From positions 1 to 64,000 of the forward strand of contig JADIMH010000012.1 of the NCBI GenBank assembly GCA_017694885.1: a DNA stretch of 64,000 nucleotides, written 5' to 3'. The stretch is from Candidatus Cryptobacteroides faecipullorum (GTDB lineage Bacteria > Bacteroidota > Bacteroidia > Bacteroidales > UBA932). Position 1 is the stretch's first letter, and each line of letters starts with the position of its first letter. Positions 49,901 through 58,186 of the stretch are shown one piece after another. Under the pieces are notes generated by a model. The model searched no databases, was not told the DNA's origin, and was given only the letters and a program-made list of their open reading frames with translations. The position numbers were made by a program, and so were the translations under genes.

Positions 49901-50093
49901 TGTTATCCGATATCCAGTACCAGTAGACAGCGGTCTGTATACTGTCCGGTATTTCCCGGAAACCCTGCTCTAAGCGTCCGATGCCGTCACCGCTCCCGGA
50001 AGCCGTAGCGGCACCTGCATCTGCGGCAGCGGAAACAGCAGCTCCGAGGCATGCCGCACAGAAAAGAAACCTTACAGGCAAACTCGATTTCAT
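46953..50093 (-). CDS. GH106 alpha-L-rhamnosidase
   Basis: A 1046-residue protein with a signal peptide (AVSAAADAG). The N-terminal segment AVYWYWISDNISKDGVIKD, then FNSPGWSQSGGPW, is typical of GH106. The C-terminal part resembles GH2 sugar-binding sandwiches (NEIEVHVVNNWMNRL). GH106 enzymes cut alpha-1,2-rhamnose in rhamnogalacturonan-II in B. thetaiotaomicron. Its ATG overlaps the stop of the GH78-like gene (ATGA), so the two are translationally coupled. Confidence 0.88.
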   Translation of the reverse strand: MKSSLPVRFLFCAACLGAAVSAAADAGAATASGSGDGIGRLEQGFREIPDSIQTAVYWYWISDNISKDGVIKDLRAMKSVGINRAFLGSMGVDGVPYGDVKFLSDEWWDITQAALKTASDLGIEIGIFNSPGWSQSGGPWVRPDQAMRYVGTDTETVEGNGTIRRIGLHAPSDDAVLFKVLAYPAADGRSRTWTLEKKEGMPVEQLLDSVDFPVRSLVLKAFSPVCTQCELETVPGGGGEKAACFLFDRSNPALNVGFDPYAPVTVALPAADCSSFVFRTGKEGAGKLELTLSEIPYVERFAEKSLAKMYQYPLPMWDEYMWEAPAEPCGGKGIIRIQDILDVTDRVERDTLVWKVPEGHWCIMSAYLVPTGVTNSPAVPEATGLEVDKMSRKHVRAHFDAYIGKILERIPEQDRRTFKVVVQDSYETGGTNWTDDMEEAFRQEYGYDPVPFLPVLQGRVVGSMDISERFLWDLRRLVADRVAYEYVGGLREVCHEHGLETWLENYGHWGFPGEFLMYGGQSDQVSGEFWSEGTLGDIENRAASSCGHIYGKRQIWAESCTSGGPAFSRYPRMMKQRVDRFFTEGINSTLLHLYIQQPDDRKPGLDAWFGNEFNRNNTWFSYMDLFTSYLKRCNFMLQQGRYVADAAYFIGEDAPKMTGECDPALPYGYSFDYINAEVLMEHSRVEDGKLVLDSGMEYSVLVLPRQKTMRPEVLSRIAGLVRDGLTVAGPAPESSPSLENYPDADVRVRELASVMWKDGCPSPQAYGKGRVYPEGTSMERIFSDMGIGPGFSMAEGQDGILSIHRTLSGEGEIWFVSNQKDAANSVDISLRVSGLVPELWNPVNGKAVHVPYVEKDGRTEVHLDLAPLESTFIVLRKGAGVSYICRQEDKVPVEGPWTLSFGGGPGLELDSLDDWSVSEDPEIRYYSGTGVYRTELKVRKSACKGERYVLDLGNVMVMAKVKVNGEYAGGVWTYPYEVDVTDCLENGRNEIEVHVVNNWMNRLVGEASLPEGERTAWTNINPYGPDSPLQSSGLLGPVFLKKYVLE

Positions 50094-51901
50094 TTTACTA
50101 CCTTTACGCCTTTCGGGGCCTTTATTTCAGATATCACTTTGCATCCGTTCTTTTCATGACGCACATATACCGGTCCGAACGGGGTAGGGAATGTACCCTC
50201 GACCCACTCAAGATCCCCCAGATGCGGAGTTACCCTTATCTTTCTGCAGCCCGGGAAAAGTATTTCAATGCCAAGCACATGGCGGCTCAACCATGATGTC
50301 GGACCGGAAGCCCATCCGTGGCACAGACTGTGACGGAACCCCTTGTAGCAATATCCTCCATAATCCCTGTGGACATCCTTTTTCCCTTCAGGCACCAGAG
50401 AATCTATCCTGGCCGCATTGTCTTTCCATGACAGGTCGAAATCCTCCCAGAACGTAGTCGCCCCCAGATCAAGCATGCCGCCCCAATAGGATCTGATCAT
50501 ATCCATCGCCTCGGAATATCTCCCTGCCGCAGCCATAGCCTCAAGCATGTAATAACCGTAAAATGTAGAAAATCCGGCAGCCCCGCCAGACATTATGCAC
50601 TTGTCGCAGGCTTCTGCGGCAGGCACTTCTCCGGAAAGGGTCATAAGGGCGGCCGCCTGCTTGTTGCCAGGGGAGGAAGGATTATCACGGGAAAGGCCTT
50701 CCAGCCATGACGCAGCCCCGGAAGATTTTTTCAGGAGCTCCAGCGTTCTCCTGCATCTTTTCGCCCTGGAGGATTCCCCCAGGATATCGCACAGCCCGGC
50801 CCCCGCATCCATGGCCATTACCATAAGGGAATGCAGACCGGCATCCACAGCCTTCCTGTTAGGCTCGGAAGGCCAGTCAAGGAACCTGCCGCCGTCAAGA
50901 TGTTCGGTGCCGTCCTCGCCGACCTTGGAAATGAGCATGTCCAGAAGACCGGCCAAATACTCTTTCTGACCGGCAAGATACTTCAGATCCCCCGTATGCA
51001 TGTACCAGTCCCGCTGGATGAGAAGCCACCAGATGGAATATGAACTGATGCCGTTCATCCATGCCGGCAGCGGGTTTGTATCACGGCTCAGGTCCAGGCT
51101 AAGCGGCACGGCATCATTGTACCCGAAGACGGAGCACACCGTCATGACTTCCGGATGAAGGTCCCCGACCCACACCAGGCGGTCCCGCTTGACACCCTCG
51201 GTCAGATAATTCTGGAGATTCAGATGCACCGTATAGGCACCTGTCATCCAGATGGAATCCAGTCTGCTGTCGCTTGAACGGAACGACCCTTCATAAGGGA
51301 TGTCCCGATAGACCATATATGCATTCACCTCCTTAAGCTGAAGCTCAGTATCCATGTCCAGAAGATCTATCCTCACGAACCTGAACCCGGAATTTCCCGT
51401 TTCCAGCGTGCCGAGCCACGGAAGGATTATCTCCATATCGCGTATTGCATGGTCATTGCACGCCCCGTTTATCCCGTCTATCTCGCACATAGCCTCCGAG
51501 GCCGATTCTCCGAACCTCACCCTTATCCTTACCGGCTTTCCGGAAGGATACTGCCCTGTCACTATCCTTATGCCGCCCTGGAGTTCTCGTCCGAAATCCA
51601 GCAGCAAGGACGCCTGCACTTCCGGAGAAGACTTCATGCGGCATACCGAAGCGGCCCCGAGGACAGCCTGCCCGTCACCTGGAGCCAGAAGGACATCCTC
51701 TCCGCTGACCGCAGCCGGGTCAGAAGAGCTTTTCCACAACACCTTTTCCGGCGCGACATAAACTTTAGCCCTGCCGTCCTTTACAATTCTGAAAGCATCC
51801 TCCTGCCATACAGGAGGTATTCCCGCACCGCAAGGCCGGGCGGACATTACAGAGCCGGCCACTGCGGCAGCTACTGCATATAATATCTTATTCAAATTCA
51901 T
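50090..51901 (-). CDS. GH78-like rhamnosidase, short form
   Basis: A 603-residue protein with a signal peptide (ARPCGAG). It lacks the N-terminal Ig-like domain and starts with a jelly-roll region, then the six-hairpin barrel with LTEGVKRDRLVWVGDLHPE in the place of the GH78 acidic motif, and a C-terminal cap ending in FPTPFGPVYVRHE. It is the first gene of the five-gene operon, under a promoter at 51977-51970. The altered motif makes its specificity uncertain; it could act on a different deoxysugar. Confidence 0.8.
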   Translation of the reverse strand: MNLNKILYAVAAAVAGSVMSARPCGAGIPPVWQEDAFRIVKDGRAKVYVAPEKVLWKSSSDPAAVSGEDVLLAPGDGQAVLGAASVCRMKSSPEVQASLLLDFGRELQGGIRIVTGQYPSGKPVRIRVRFGESASEAMCEIDGINGACNDHAIRDMEIILPWLGTLETGNSGFRFVRIDLLDMDTELQLKEVNAYMVYRDIPYEGSFRSSDSRLDSIWMTGAYTVHLNLQNYLTEGVKRDRLVWVGDLHPEVMTVCSVFGYNDAVPLSLDLSRDTNPLPAWMNGISSYSIWWLLIQRDWYMHTGDLKYLAGQKEYLAGLLDMLISKVGEDGTEHLDGGRFLDWPSEPNRKAVDAGLHSLMVMAMDAGAGLCDILGESSRAKRCRRTLELLKKSSGAASWLEGLSRDNPSSPGNKQAAALMTLSGEVPAAEACDKCIMSGGAAGFSTFYGYYMLEAMAAAGRYSEAMDMIRSYWGGMLDLGATTFWEDFDLSWKDNAARIDSLVPEGKKDVHRDYGGYCYKGFRHSLCHGWASGPTSWLSRHVLGIEILFPGCRKIRVTPHLGDLEWVEGTFPTPFGPVYVRHEKNGCKVISEIKAPKGVKVVK

Positions 51902-51959
51902 CGGCTTCCCGTTATTCTGACATATGGTCGCACATATTGTTGAAAATTACCCTATTTTA

Positions 51960-51977
51960 TAAATTTGCACAAATATA
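51960..51977. promoter_or_regulatory. Face-to-face -7 boxes between the rhamnosidase operon and its AraC gene
   Basis: TAAATTTG on the plus strand (51960-51967) and TATATTTG on the minus strand (51977-51970) are separated by two bases and form a near-palindrome. The two start sites would overlap, so the polymerases cannot sit there together. Confidence 0.6.
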
Positions 51978-52040
51978 ACCCCAACTGCAATATTTCAATT
52001 AAGTATTTTGATATTATACTTTTCTAATTTGACATAATCA

Positions 52041-52946
52041 ATGACACATGACGACACACTGCGCTACCCGGGCACTGGCATCCGCAATGAAATATGGGGA
52101 ATGACGGTAACCACAGCAGGCAGACAGACTGTTCTGCCCGGGTCCGGATATCCGATACTCTCCCACCCTTCAAGATACCTTTTCTCGACACAGAAAGGAC
52201 GCATACTCAACGAATACCAGCTGGTGTATATCACGAACGGAGGCGGCACTTTCTCTTCCGCCAGCTGCCCCGGAGAAAAAGTCACGGCAGGTACGGTCCT
52301 TTTCCTGTTCCCCGAAGAGTGGCATACCTACTCGCCCGACAAAGAGACCGGATGGGAAGAATACTGGGTAGGTTTCCGGGGCGGGCTGATAGACAGTCTG
52401 GTAGACCAGAAGACGTTCACCAGAGAAAAACCGGTCCTGGACATAGGGATCAGTACAGGACTCATCAGCCTCTACGAAGAAATCATTTCAGTACTTGCGC
52501 ATGAAGACATCGGCTACCTCCAGCTGGTGACAGGAATAATAATCCATATGCTCGGGTCCATCTACTACACGGAGAAAAACCGGTCCCATACGGACACCGC
52601 TACTATAGAGAAGATCAACGAAGCCAGAATGCTTATGAAAGACACAGACTGCCGCATGAGTATTGAAGAAATTGCGGAGTCAGTCGGGTTCGGCTACTCC
52701 AGATTCCGGAAGATATTCAAGGAATATACAGGCATACCGCCTGCACGATACCGTCTGCAGCAGAAGCTTTCCAAGGCGAAAGAGATGCTTACATGCTCAA
52801 TGATGAACATTTCCGAAATTTCCTATGCACTGAGATTCGAATCCCCGAGCCAGTTCTCCGTTTTCTTCAAAAACCGGGAAGGTATCAGTCCGAGTGAATT
52901 CAGAGAACGCAACAGGCTTCACCCGCGGATATCATATGTCCAGTGA
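52041..52946 (+). CDS. AraC-family regulator of the rhamnosidase operon
   Basis: A 301-residue protein. The N-terminal cupin-like sensor (about residues 40-120, with GGGTFSSAS and PEEWHTYSPD) is followed by two helix-turn-helix units (SIEEIAESVGFGYSRFRKIF and ISEISYALRFESPSQFSVFF). It is divergent from the rhamnosidase operon across 139 bp, the usual place for a sugar-sensing activator. Rhamnose or a derived oligomer as the inducer is inference. It overlaps the TonB-receptor gene by 15 bp, tail to tail. Confidence 0.9.
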   Translation: MTHDDTLRYPGTGIRNEIWGMTVTTAGRQTVLPGSGYPILSHPSRYLFSTQKGRILNEYQLVYITNGGGTFSSASCPGEKVTAGTVLFLFPEEWHTYSPDKETGWEEYWVGFRGGLIDSLVDQKTFTREKPVLDIGISTGLISLYEEIISVLAHEDIGYLQLVTGIIIHMLGSIYYTEKNRSHTDTATIEKINEARMLMKDTDCRMSIEEIAESVGFGYSRFRKIFKEYTGIPPARYRLQQKLSKAKEMLTCSMMNISEISYALRFESPSQFSVFFKNREGISPSEFRERNRLHPRISYVQ

Positions 52947-55286
52947 TATGCCTGCAGTAAATACAGCCGGTTTACCGCTCTGGAAAAAAGAATTGCCTAC
53001 TGATTTGAAATAAAACACATTGTAGTCAGTACCGGAAAGATTGTCGCCTCTGAAGAAAAGATCGAACCATTTGAATTCCATGCGGACATCTGCGCCCAAA
53101 AGAGTGTAGAAGGGCTGGGACAGGGTATTGGCTTCATCCCACCATATGCGTCCGGTTCCGGAAAGGCCGGCATATACCGATATGCTTCTGAGCATGTCCG
53201 ACTCCAGAGTGAAAATGTAGCCGGCCCTGAAATTGAACGTATTGGAAGGCGAATACGGAATGCGCTTGCCGCTATAGTCGGACTGGCCGTCATCGTATGA
53301 TATGAATTTTGCATAAGTATGGCCGTATGAAGCTGATGCAGAGAAGCCTCCTATTTTGTAGGACAGCTGCAGCCCGGCGCCGGCGCTGTATGAATGTCCG
53401 GCATTTGCCATCATCCTGCCGGTCCCGGTCCCTTGCGGGAAAACCGTAATCTGCTGATTCCTGCAATCGATATAGAATATCGACGCGGCGCCGGCTATCC
53501 GGTGCCCGTCGCCAGGAAAGTCGAAACTGAAATTGCCTCCCAGTTCATAGTTATAACTGGTTTCAGGCCGGTATGAAGTGTCATCAGCATCAGCACCGCC
53601 GTCAGACTGTTCTCCCGCCCCAGGCATAAGGGCTCCCATGGCATCGGACATAAGGTCCTCGATCATCATATTCTGCAGGATATCGGAAAATATCTGGGTA
53701 TTGAACCCGCCGGATTTGTATCCCTTGGAAAAAGTCGCGTAGAGTTTAAGCGCACCCTTGCCGCCGAAATTGCCGAAATCATACAGGACAGAGATTTTAG
53801 GCAGTACCTCTAAATAATCGTTCCCGGTCTTTCCTGTAAAGGAAGTATTCACCTCCCTGAAATCCGGAATCAACGGAAGAAACCTGTAGTGTATCGTCGA
53901 ACGGCTGTCATAATGCATGGAATTGCCTTCATAATCCAGTCTGGCACCGGCCGTGAAATTCCATTTCCCGACGGAAAAACAGGACTCATGATAAATCGCC
54001 GCTCCGTATGTCCGGAGGGTGAAATCGCTCTCTATCGGGAATTCGCTCTCCTGGAAAGAAAGCATCTGGCGCACGGGAGCCGGGATGGATCCGTTCCCGA
54101 GAATCAGGTCATTGATACCGTCCTGTTTCATGGTCACTGGGGCCGAAAGGGAATTGTGCTTATAGAAACCGTACGCCCCTGTCTGCCAGGTCCACCATTC
54201 TTTCTGCCAGGATGCACGGGGCTTCAATATTATTTCCTGTGTTACGGCATGCTCCTTCTGGCTCTGAGTCAGGGTAAACATCGAACTTGGGGTGAAATCC
54301 TGATCAAGATCCATCCTGTCATCGAGGTACTGCCAGCTGGTGACGGAACTGAGGGAGAAATTATCAGAGCGATACTTCATTTTAAGGGCCTCGGTAAAAT
54401 TCAGCCTGCGGTAGGAACTCCTGTCATTGTAGCTTACAGGCTCCACGGATCCGGTCCGGGGATCATACAGCCGATAAGGATATCCGCCCTGGTCCAGCCC
54501 GGAAGCCCAGAATATGTTTTCTACGCTGAAGCCGGACGAGTAGTCCCGTCCTGCCCTGAACCGGAAGGAAAGCGCATCATAAGGATCACATTCCTTTCCT
54601 GTATAACTGTTGGTGAAAAATCCGTCCGAATGCCTGTAATTCAAGGAAATACCGATACCTGTACCTTTATCTGCCCTATGGTAATACGAGGCTCTGGCCG
54701 AAACGGTATTGGCCGAACCGTACTCTATTCCTGCCCTAACTCCCTGATATGCCATAGGGGACAGTGTAGTCAGCGACAATACGCCGCACATGGCATTCCT
54801 TCCATAGACCGTCCCTTGAGGTCCGCTCAGAAAATCCGCCCTGCGGACATCGTACAGGTCCAGGTCATAGCTGTTCTTGTTCAGGACCGGAACATCATCT
54901 ATGTAAAGGGAGATCACCGGATTATCTATCCTGGAACCGAATCCGCGCAAGTAAATCGTGGATGTCATTGCAGACCCATAGTCCGGAATATGAAGATTCG
55001 GTATGATGGATGAAAAGTCTTTAGGATTTTTCAGTCCTCTGTTTTCCATATCTTTAAGAAATACGACCGTCACAGGTGAAGCCAGTTTTTCCAAAGGCTG
55101 CATCTGCTTGAACGAAGTCACCAGAACAGATCCGGAAAGGGTATCGGACAGCACCGTCTCCTGTCCGGTTTCAGGTACAGGAAGTTCGTGGCACTCTTCT
55201 CCGGCAAACATGTCAGGACCGTAATCCGGACCGGACTTTTCCGCGGATACCGGCATCAATATGGAAAGCAGCAGACTCAACAACAT
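52932..55286 (-). CDS. TonB-dependent outer-membrane receptor, not SusC-type
   Basis: A 784-residue protein with a signal peptide, a TonB-box-like SVLVTS stretch, a plug domain (VTVVFLKDMENRGLKNPKDFSSIIP ... YIDDVPV) and a 22-strand-type barrel closing in an aromatic-rich strand. It lacks the carboxypeptidase-like N-terminal domain of SusC and has no SusD partner. The plug resembles siderophore, heme and other small-ligand receptors. A low-complexity Gly/Asp loop (residues about 550-575) is present. The substrate is unknown. Its promoter and leader are listed separately. Confidence 0.88.
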   Translation of the reverse strand: MLLSLLLSILMPVSAEKSGPDYGPDMFAGEECHELPVPETGQETVLSDTLSGSVLVTSFKQMQPLEKLASPVTVVFLKDMENRGLKNPKDFSSIIPNLHIPDYGSAMTSTIYLRGFGSRIDNPVISLYIDDVPVLNKNSYDLDLYDVRRADFLSGPQGTVYGRNAMCGVLSLTTLSPMAYQGVRAGIEYGSANTVSARASYYHRADKGTGIGISLNYRHSDGFFTNSYTGKECDPYDALSFRFRAGRDYSSGFSVENIFWASGLDQGGYPYRLYDPRTGSVEPVSYNDRSSYRRLNFTEALKMKYRSDNFSLSSVTSWQYLDDRMDLDQDFTPSSMFTLTQSQKEHAVTQEIILKPRASWQKEWWTWQTGAYGFYKHNSLSAPVTMKQDGINDLILGNGSIPAPVRQMLSFQESEFPIESDFTLRTYGAAIYHESCFSVGKWNFTAGARLDYEGNSMHYDSRSTIHYRFLPLIPDFREVNTSFTGKTGNDYLEVLPKISVLYDFGNFGGKGALKLYATFSKGYKSGGFNTQIFSDILQNMMIEDLMSDAMGALMPGAGEQSDGGADADDTSYRPETSYNYELGGNFSFDFPGDGHRIAGAASIFYIDCRNQQITVFPQGTGTGRMMANAGHSYSAGAGLQLSYKIGGFSASASYGHTYAKFISYDDGQSDYSGKRIPYSPSNTFNFRAGYIFTLESDMLRSISVYAGLSGTGRIWWDEANTLSQPFYTLLGADVRMEFKWFDLFFRGDNLSGTDYNVFYFKSVGNSFFQSGKPAVFTAGISLDI

Positions 55287-55310
55287 CTTATATCCTTCTT
55301 TTAGGGTAAA

Positions 55311-55326
55311 AGCCGCCGGAGCGGCT
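55311..55326 (-). other. GC hairpin at the start of the TonB-receptor leader
   Basis: AGCCGC (55311-55316) pairs with GCGGCT (55321-55326). On the minus strand it is followed by TTTTA. It lies within about 25 nt of the predicted start of transcription (near 55335). It could be an early terminator/attenuator or a 5' stabilising hairpin. Confidence 0.5.
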
Positions 55327-55341
55327 TCTTTGACAAGGCTG

Positions 55342-55397
55342 CAAAATTACCGCTTATCTCCCCTACTTTTTAGGATAAAATATTTAAAATTTAGGAT
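55342..55397 (-). promoter_or_regulatory. TonB-receptor promoter with AraC-type direct repeats
   Basis: The -7 box TAATTTTG (minus strand 55349-55342) has no TTG at the -33 position. Directly upstream, TTTAGGAT occurs at 55369-55376 and again at 55390-55397 (plus-strand wording), 21 bp apart, the spacing of AraC-family half-sites on one face of DNA. A related TTTAGGGT lies in the leader (55300-55307). Confidence 0.65.
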
Positions 55398-55419
55398 TTT
55401 TTATACATCGGTACCGACC

Positions 55420-56241
55420 TCATTCTTCACCCGAACGGAATTGGGAAGGAGTGAGTCCCGTATGCTTTTTAAAAAAACGGGAAAAATAGGACTGGTCCTC
55501 GAAGCCTGAACGAATGGCGATATCGATAATGGGCATGTCGCTCTGCCGGAGCAGGAGTTTGGAGAGCGCAATGCGTGAAATATCCACCCACTCCCCCGCA
55601 CTGCGCCCTGTCGCACCTTTTACCGTGCGGTTAAGATGATTTGCGGAAACCCCTAACCTGCCGGCATATGCAGACACACCTGAAATAGCGGAACTTCTAT
55701 CGAAAACCATATCCAGAAATCCTGTGCAGAGCGTACTTCCCAACTTCGCCCTGCCGTCACCGGCAAATGCATCTATCTGCGCCAGAAGCAGATCCAGCAC
55801 AGCCTGCAGTATCACGGATACTGTTTCCCCGCCCCCTTCGTCCTGCTCTCTGAGCAGTTTCTCCGACAGCGATGAAACAAATCCCCGCTCCTCCTCCGGC
55901 ACGTCCGCCAGCACAGGCTCACGACGGTAAAGGAGACCGATGTTGGGATTCCTCAGCATCGGACGGGAAAAGGCTCCCATATAGCCCTTGCTTCCGTTAT
56001 AATACTTGATGGCAAACGGAATCCCTTCCGGAATATAAAGGAACTGTCCCGAGCAAACCAGAAAAGGTTCCGCTCCGACGTCCGTCAGCACTTCTCCATC
56101 ATAAAGATACAGAAAACAGTCAGACTTGGACACAGAAGCCGGTATCTGCCGGTTCAACTTATATTCCGCCGTATCCAGCCTTCTGATGACAAAAGGCCTG
56201 GCCACTGAGGTATGAGGATTGCGGAACATCCCGGACGGCAT
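55420..56241 (-). CDS. AraC-family regulator, probably of the TonB receptor
   Basis: A 273-residue protein. The N-terminal sensor has a cupin-like stretch (LYIPEGIPFAIKYYNG). The C-terminal DNA-binding domain has GVSAYAGRLGVSANHLNRTV and MPIIDIAIRSGFEDQSYFSRFFKKHTGLTPSQFR. It is directly upstream of the TonB-receptor gene on the same strand and directly downstream of the acyl-CoA synthetase (stop and ATG adjacent), so it may be read with that gene. The 21-bp repeats at 55369-55397 are its likely target. Confidence 0.9.
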   Translation of the reverse strand: MPSGMFRNPHTSVARPFVIRRLDTAEYKLNRQIPASVSKSDCFLYLYDGEVLTDVGAEPFLVCSGQFLYIPEGIPFAIKYYNGSKGYMGAFSRPMLRNPNIGLLYRREPVLADVPEEERGFVSSLSEKLLREQDEGGGETVSVILQAVLDLLLAQIDAFAGDGRAKLGSTLCTGFLDMVFDRSSAISGVSAYAGRLGVSANHLNRTVKGATGRSAGEWVDISRIALSKLLLRQSDMPIIDIAIRSGFEDQSYFSRFFKKHTGLTPSQFRSGEE

Positions 56242-58152
56242 TTACAAGGAATTGAGATTCATGGTATTTACAATATTCTTTCCTTCCGGGGTATATGCAA
56301 AGGCCATCCTGTCCCGGTAGGCCTCTTCCACCTTTCCGCGCACGATCTTCATCGTACTGTTCACCATATGGTTCTGCTCTGTGAAAGGCTCCGGAAGCAC
56401 GCAGACAGCAGCAGGCAGCCACCTTTCAGGAAATACTCCATGGTTCCTCCCTCCCTTGCGGTACGAATTCACTTCATCCTGGATCTTTTCAAGCATCAGT
56501 TTGCGGGCCTCTTCCGAATCGGCGGCCACTTCCGGGGCCGTCTCTTTGACATAAGCCTTCAAGGCTTCCCTGTTCGGAACCAGAAGGGCTATGGTATACG
56601 GATCCTGACTGTTATGAAGCACCACTTGGTCGATGTATCTGGAATTTTCCACCAGAGACTCCTCTATGCCCTCCGGACTGTATTTCTCCCCGTCGGCACT
56701 GATCAGCAGAGACTTGAACCTGCCGACAACGTAAAGGAAGTCCTTATCCTTCATATAGCCCATGTCTCCGGTATGGAGCCATCCGTCAACCACGGTCTCG
56801 GCAGTGGCCTTGGGATTTTTCCAGTATCCGGCCATCACATTTTCGCCCCTGATGACGATTTCCCCTTTTTCTCCGTAGCCGAGTTCATTGCCGTCAGCAT
56901 CGCATATCTTGATTTCCATAGGCTTCACCACACATCCGGAAGAGCCGAGGATATGTCTTGCAGGAGCGTTCGCGGAAATGATAGGGGTAGCCTCGGACAG
57001 TCCGTACCCCTGGTACATAGGGATTCCTATGGCGTAATAATATTTCTGCAAGTCTATGTCGAGCAGGGCGCCGCCGCCCACAAAGAACTTCATCTGCCCT
57101 CCGAGCGCCTGACGTACACTCTTGAATATCAGCTTGTCAAACAAAACCAGCAAAGGTTTTTTCCATGCCTGGGAAAGTCCTCCCCGGTTGTAGCCTTCCC
57201 GGTTGTACTCTATCGCCATTTTCAAGGCCGTATGATAGAGTTTTTCCACTTTAGGGCCCTTGGCCTTCACTCCGGCCTCGATGTTCTTCTTGAAATTCTT
57301 CGCAAGTGCAGGTACGCTCAGCATTACGGTCGGCTTGAGTTCCTGGATGCTCATAGGGATATTCCTCAAAGCCTCCATCGGAGTGCGGCCGGCGGGTACC
57401 GTACCTATCGAAGCTCCGTAAGACATCATCGTATAGAATCCCGCGACATGGGCAAAGCAGTGATCGAGAGGCAGTATGATGAGCATCCTGTCTTCAGGTG
57501 TCACCCCTATGACAGACTGCGCCTGTTCTACATTGGCCGTATAGTTCCTGTGTGTCAGCAGGATACCTTTCGGGTCCGCAGTCGTGCCGGAAGTATAGCT
57601 GATGGTCGCATAGTCATCAGGCCCTACCGACTCGTATCTCTGGCGGAAAATATCTCCGTGCCTGGAAAGGAAATCATCCCCCATTCCCATTATCTCCGAT
57701 ATAGGGATCTCCTTTTCCTGATATTCCGGAAGGTCGTCCATTACAATGATTTTCTCCACAAGCGGCAGTTCGGAACGGATTTTCCTGATTTTCGGCAGCT
57801 GCTGCGCGGAAACCATCACATATTTCGAATCCGAATGTTTTATTCTGAAAACCAGATCGCTGCTTTCTTCCAGCTTGACTGACAGAGGGACATTCACCGC
57901 TCCGGCAAAGAGGATACCGAGTTCTCCGGTCACCCAAAGGTTGCGTCCTTCGGAAAGCAGGGAAACCTTTTCCCCTTTCTGCAGCCCGAGGGCCATAAGG
58001 CCGGCTCCGATCCTGCGGCCTTCCTCTCTGGTCTGCAGGAACGTTGTCCCTGTCCATTCCTTTCCTTTTTTCTCCCACAGGAAGACATTAGAAGAATAGC
58101 GTTCTACATATTTGTCGACAAATTGGATGATTGTCAGTCTCTGAGTTGGCAT
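56242..58152 (-). CDS. Long-chain fatty-acid-CoA ligase (AMP-forming)
   Basis: A 636-residue adenylate-forming enzyme. The AMP-binding motif YTSGTTADPKGILLTH, the GYGLSEATP segment, LHTGDMGYM and the C-terminal GRFKSLLISADGEKY with catalytic Lys region are present. It activates fatty acids to acyl-CoA at the cytosolic membrane. No signal is seen. It leads an apparent transcript with the AraC gene. Chain-length preference cannot be read. Confidence 0.92.
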   Translation of the reverse strand: MPTQRLTIIQFVDKYVERYSSNVFLWEKKGKEWTGTTFLQTREEGRRIGAGLMALGLQKGEKVSLLSEGRNLWVTGELGILFAGAVNVPLSVKLEESSDLVFRIKHSDSKYVMVSAQQLPKIRKIRSELPLVEKIIVMDDLPEYQEKEIPISEIMGMGDDFLSRHGDIFRQRYESVGPDDYATISYTSGTTADPKGILLTHRNYTANVEQAQSVIGVTPEDRMLIILPLDHCFAHVAGFYTMMSYGASIGTVPAGRTPMEALRNIPMSIQELKPTVMLSVPALAKNFKKNIEAGVKAKGPKVEKLYHTALKMAIEYNREGYNRGGLSQAWKKPLLVLFDKLIFKSVRQALGGQMKFFVGGGALLDIDLQKYYYAIGIPMYQGYGLSEATPIISANAPARHILGSSGCVVKPMEIKICDADGNELGYGEKGEIVIRGENVMAGYWKNPKATAETVVDGWLHTGDMGYMKDKDFLYVVGRFKSLLISADGEKYSPEGIEESLVENSRYIDQVVLHNSQDPYTIALLVPNREALKAYVKETAPEVAADSEEARKLMLEKIQDEVNSYRKGGRNHGVFPERWLPAAVCVLPEPFTEQNHMVNSTMKIVRGKVEEAYRDRMAFAYTPEGKNIVNTMNLNSL

Positions 58153-58186
58153 AGTCCTATCAATTATGTGATTATCAGTATGTTTT

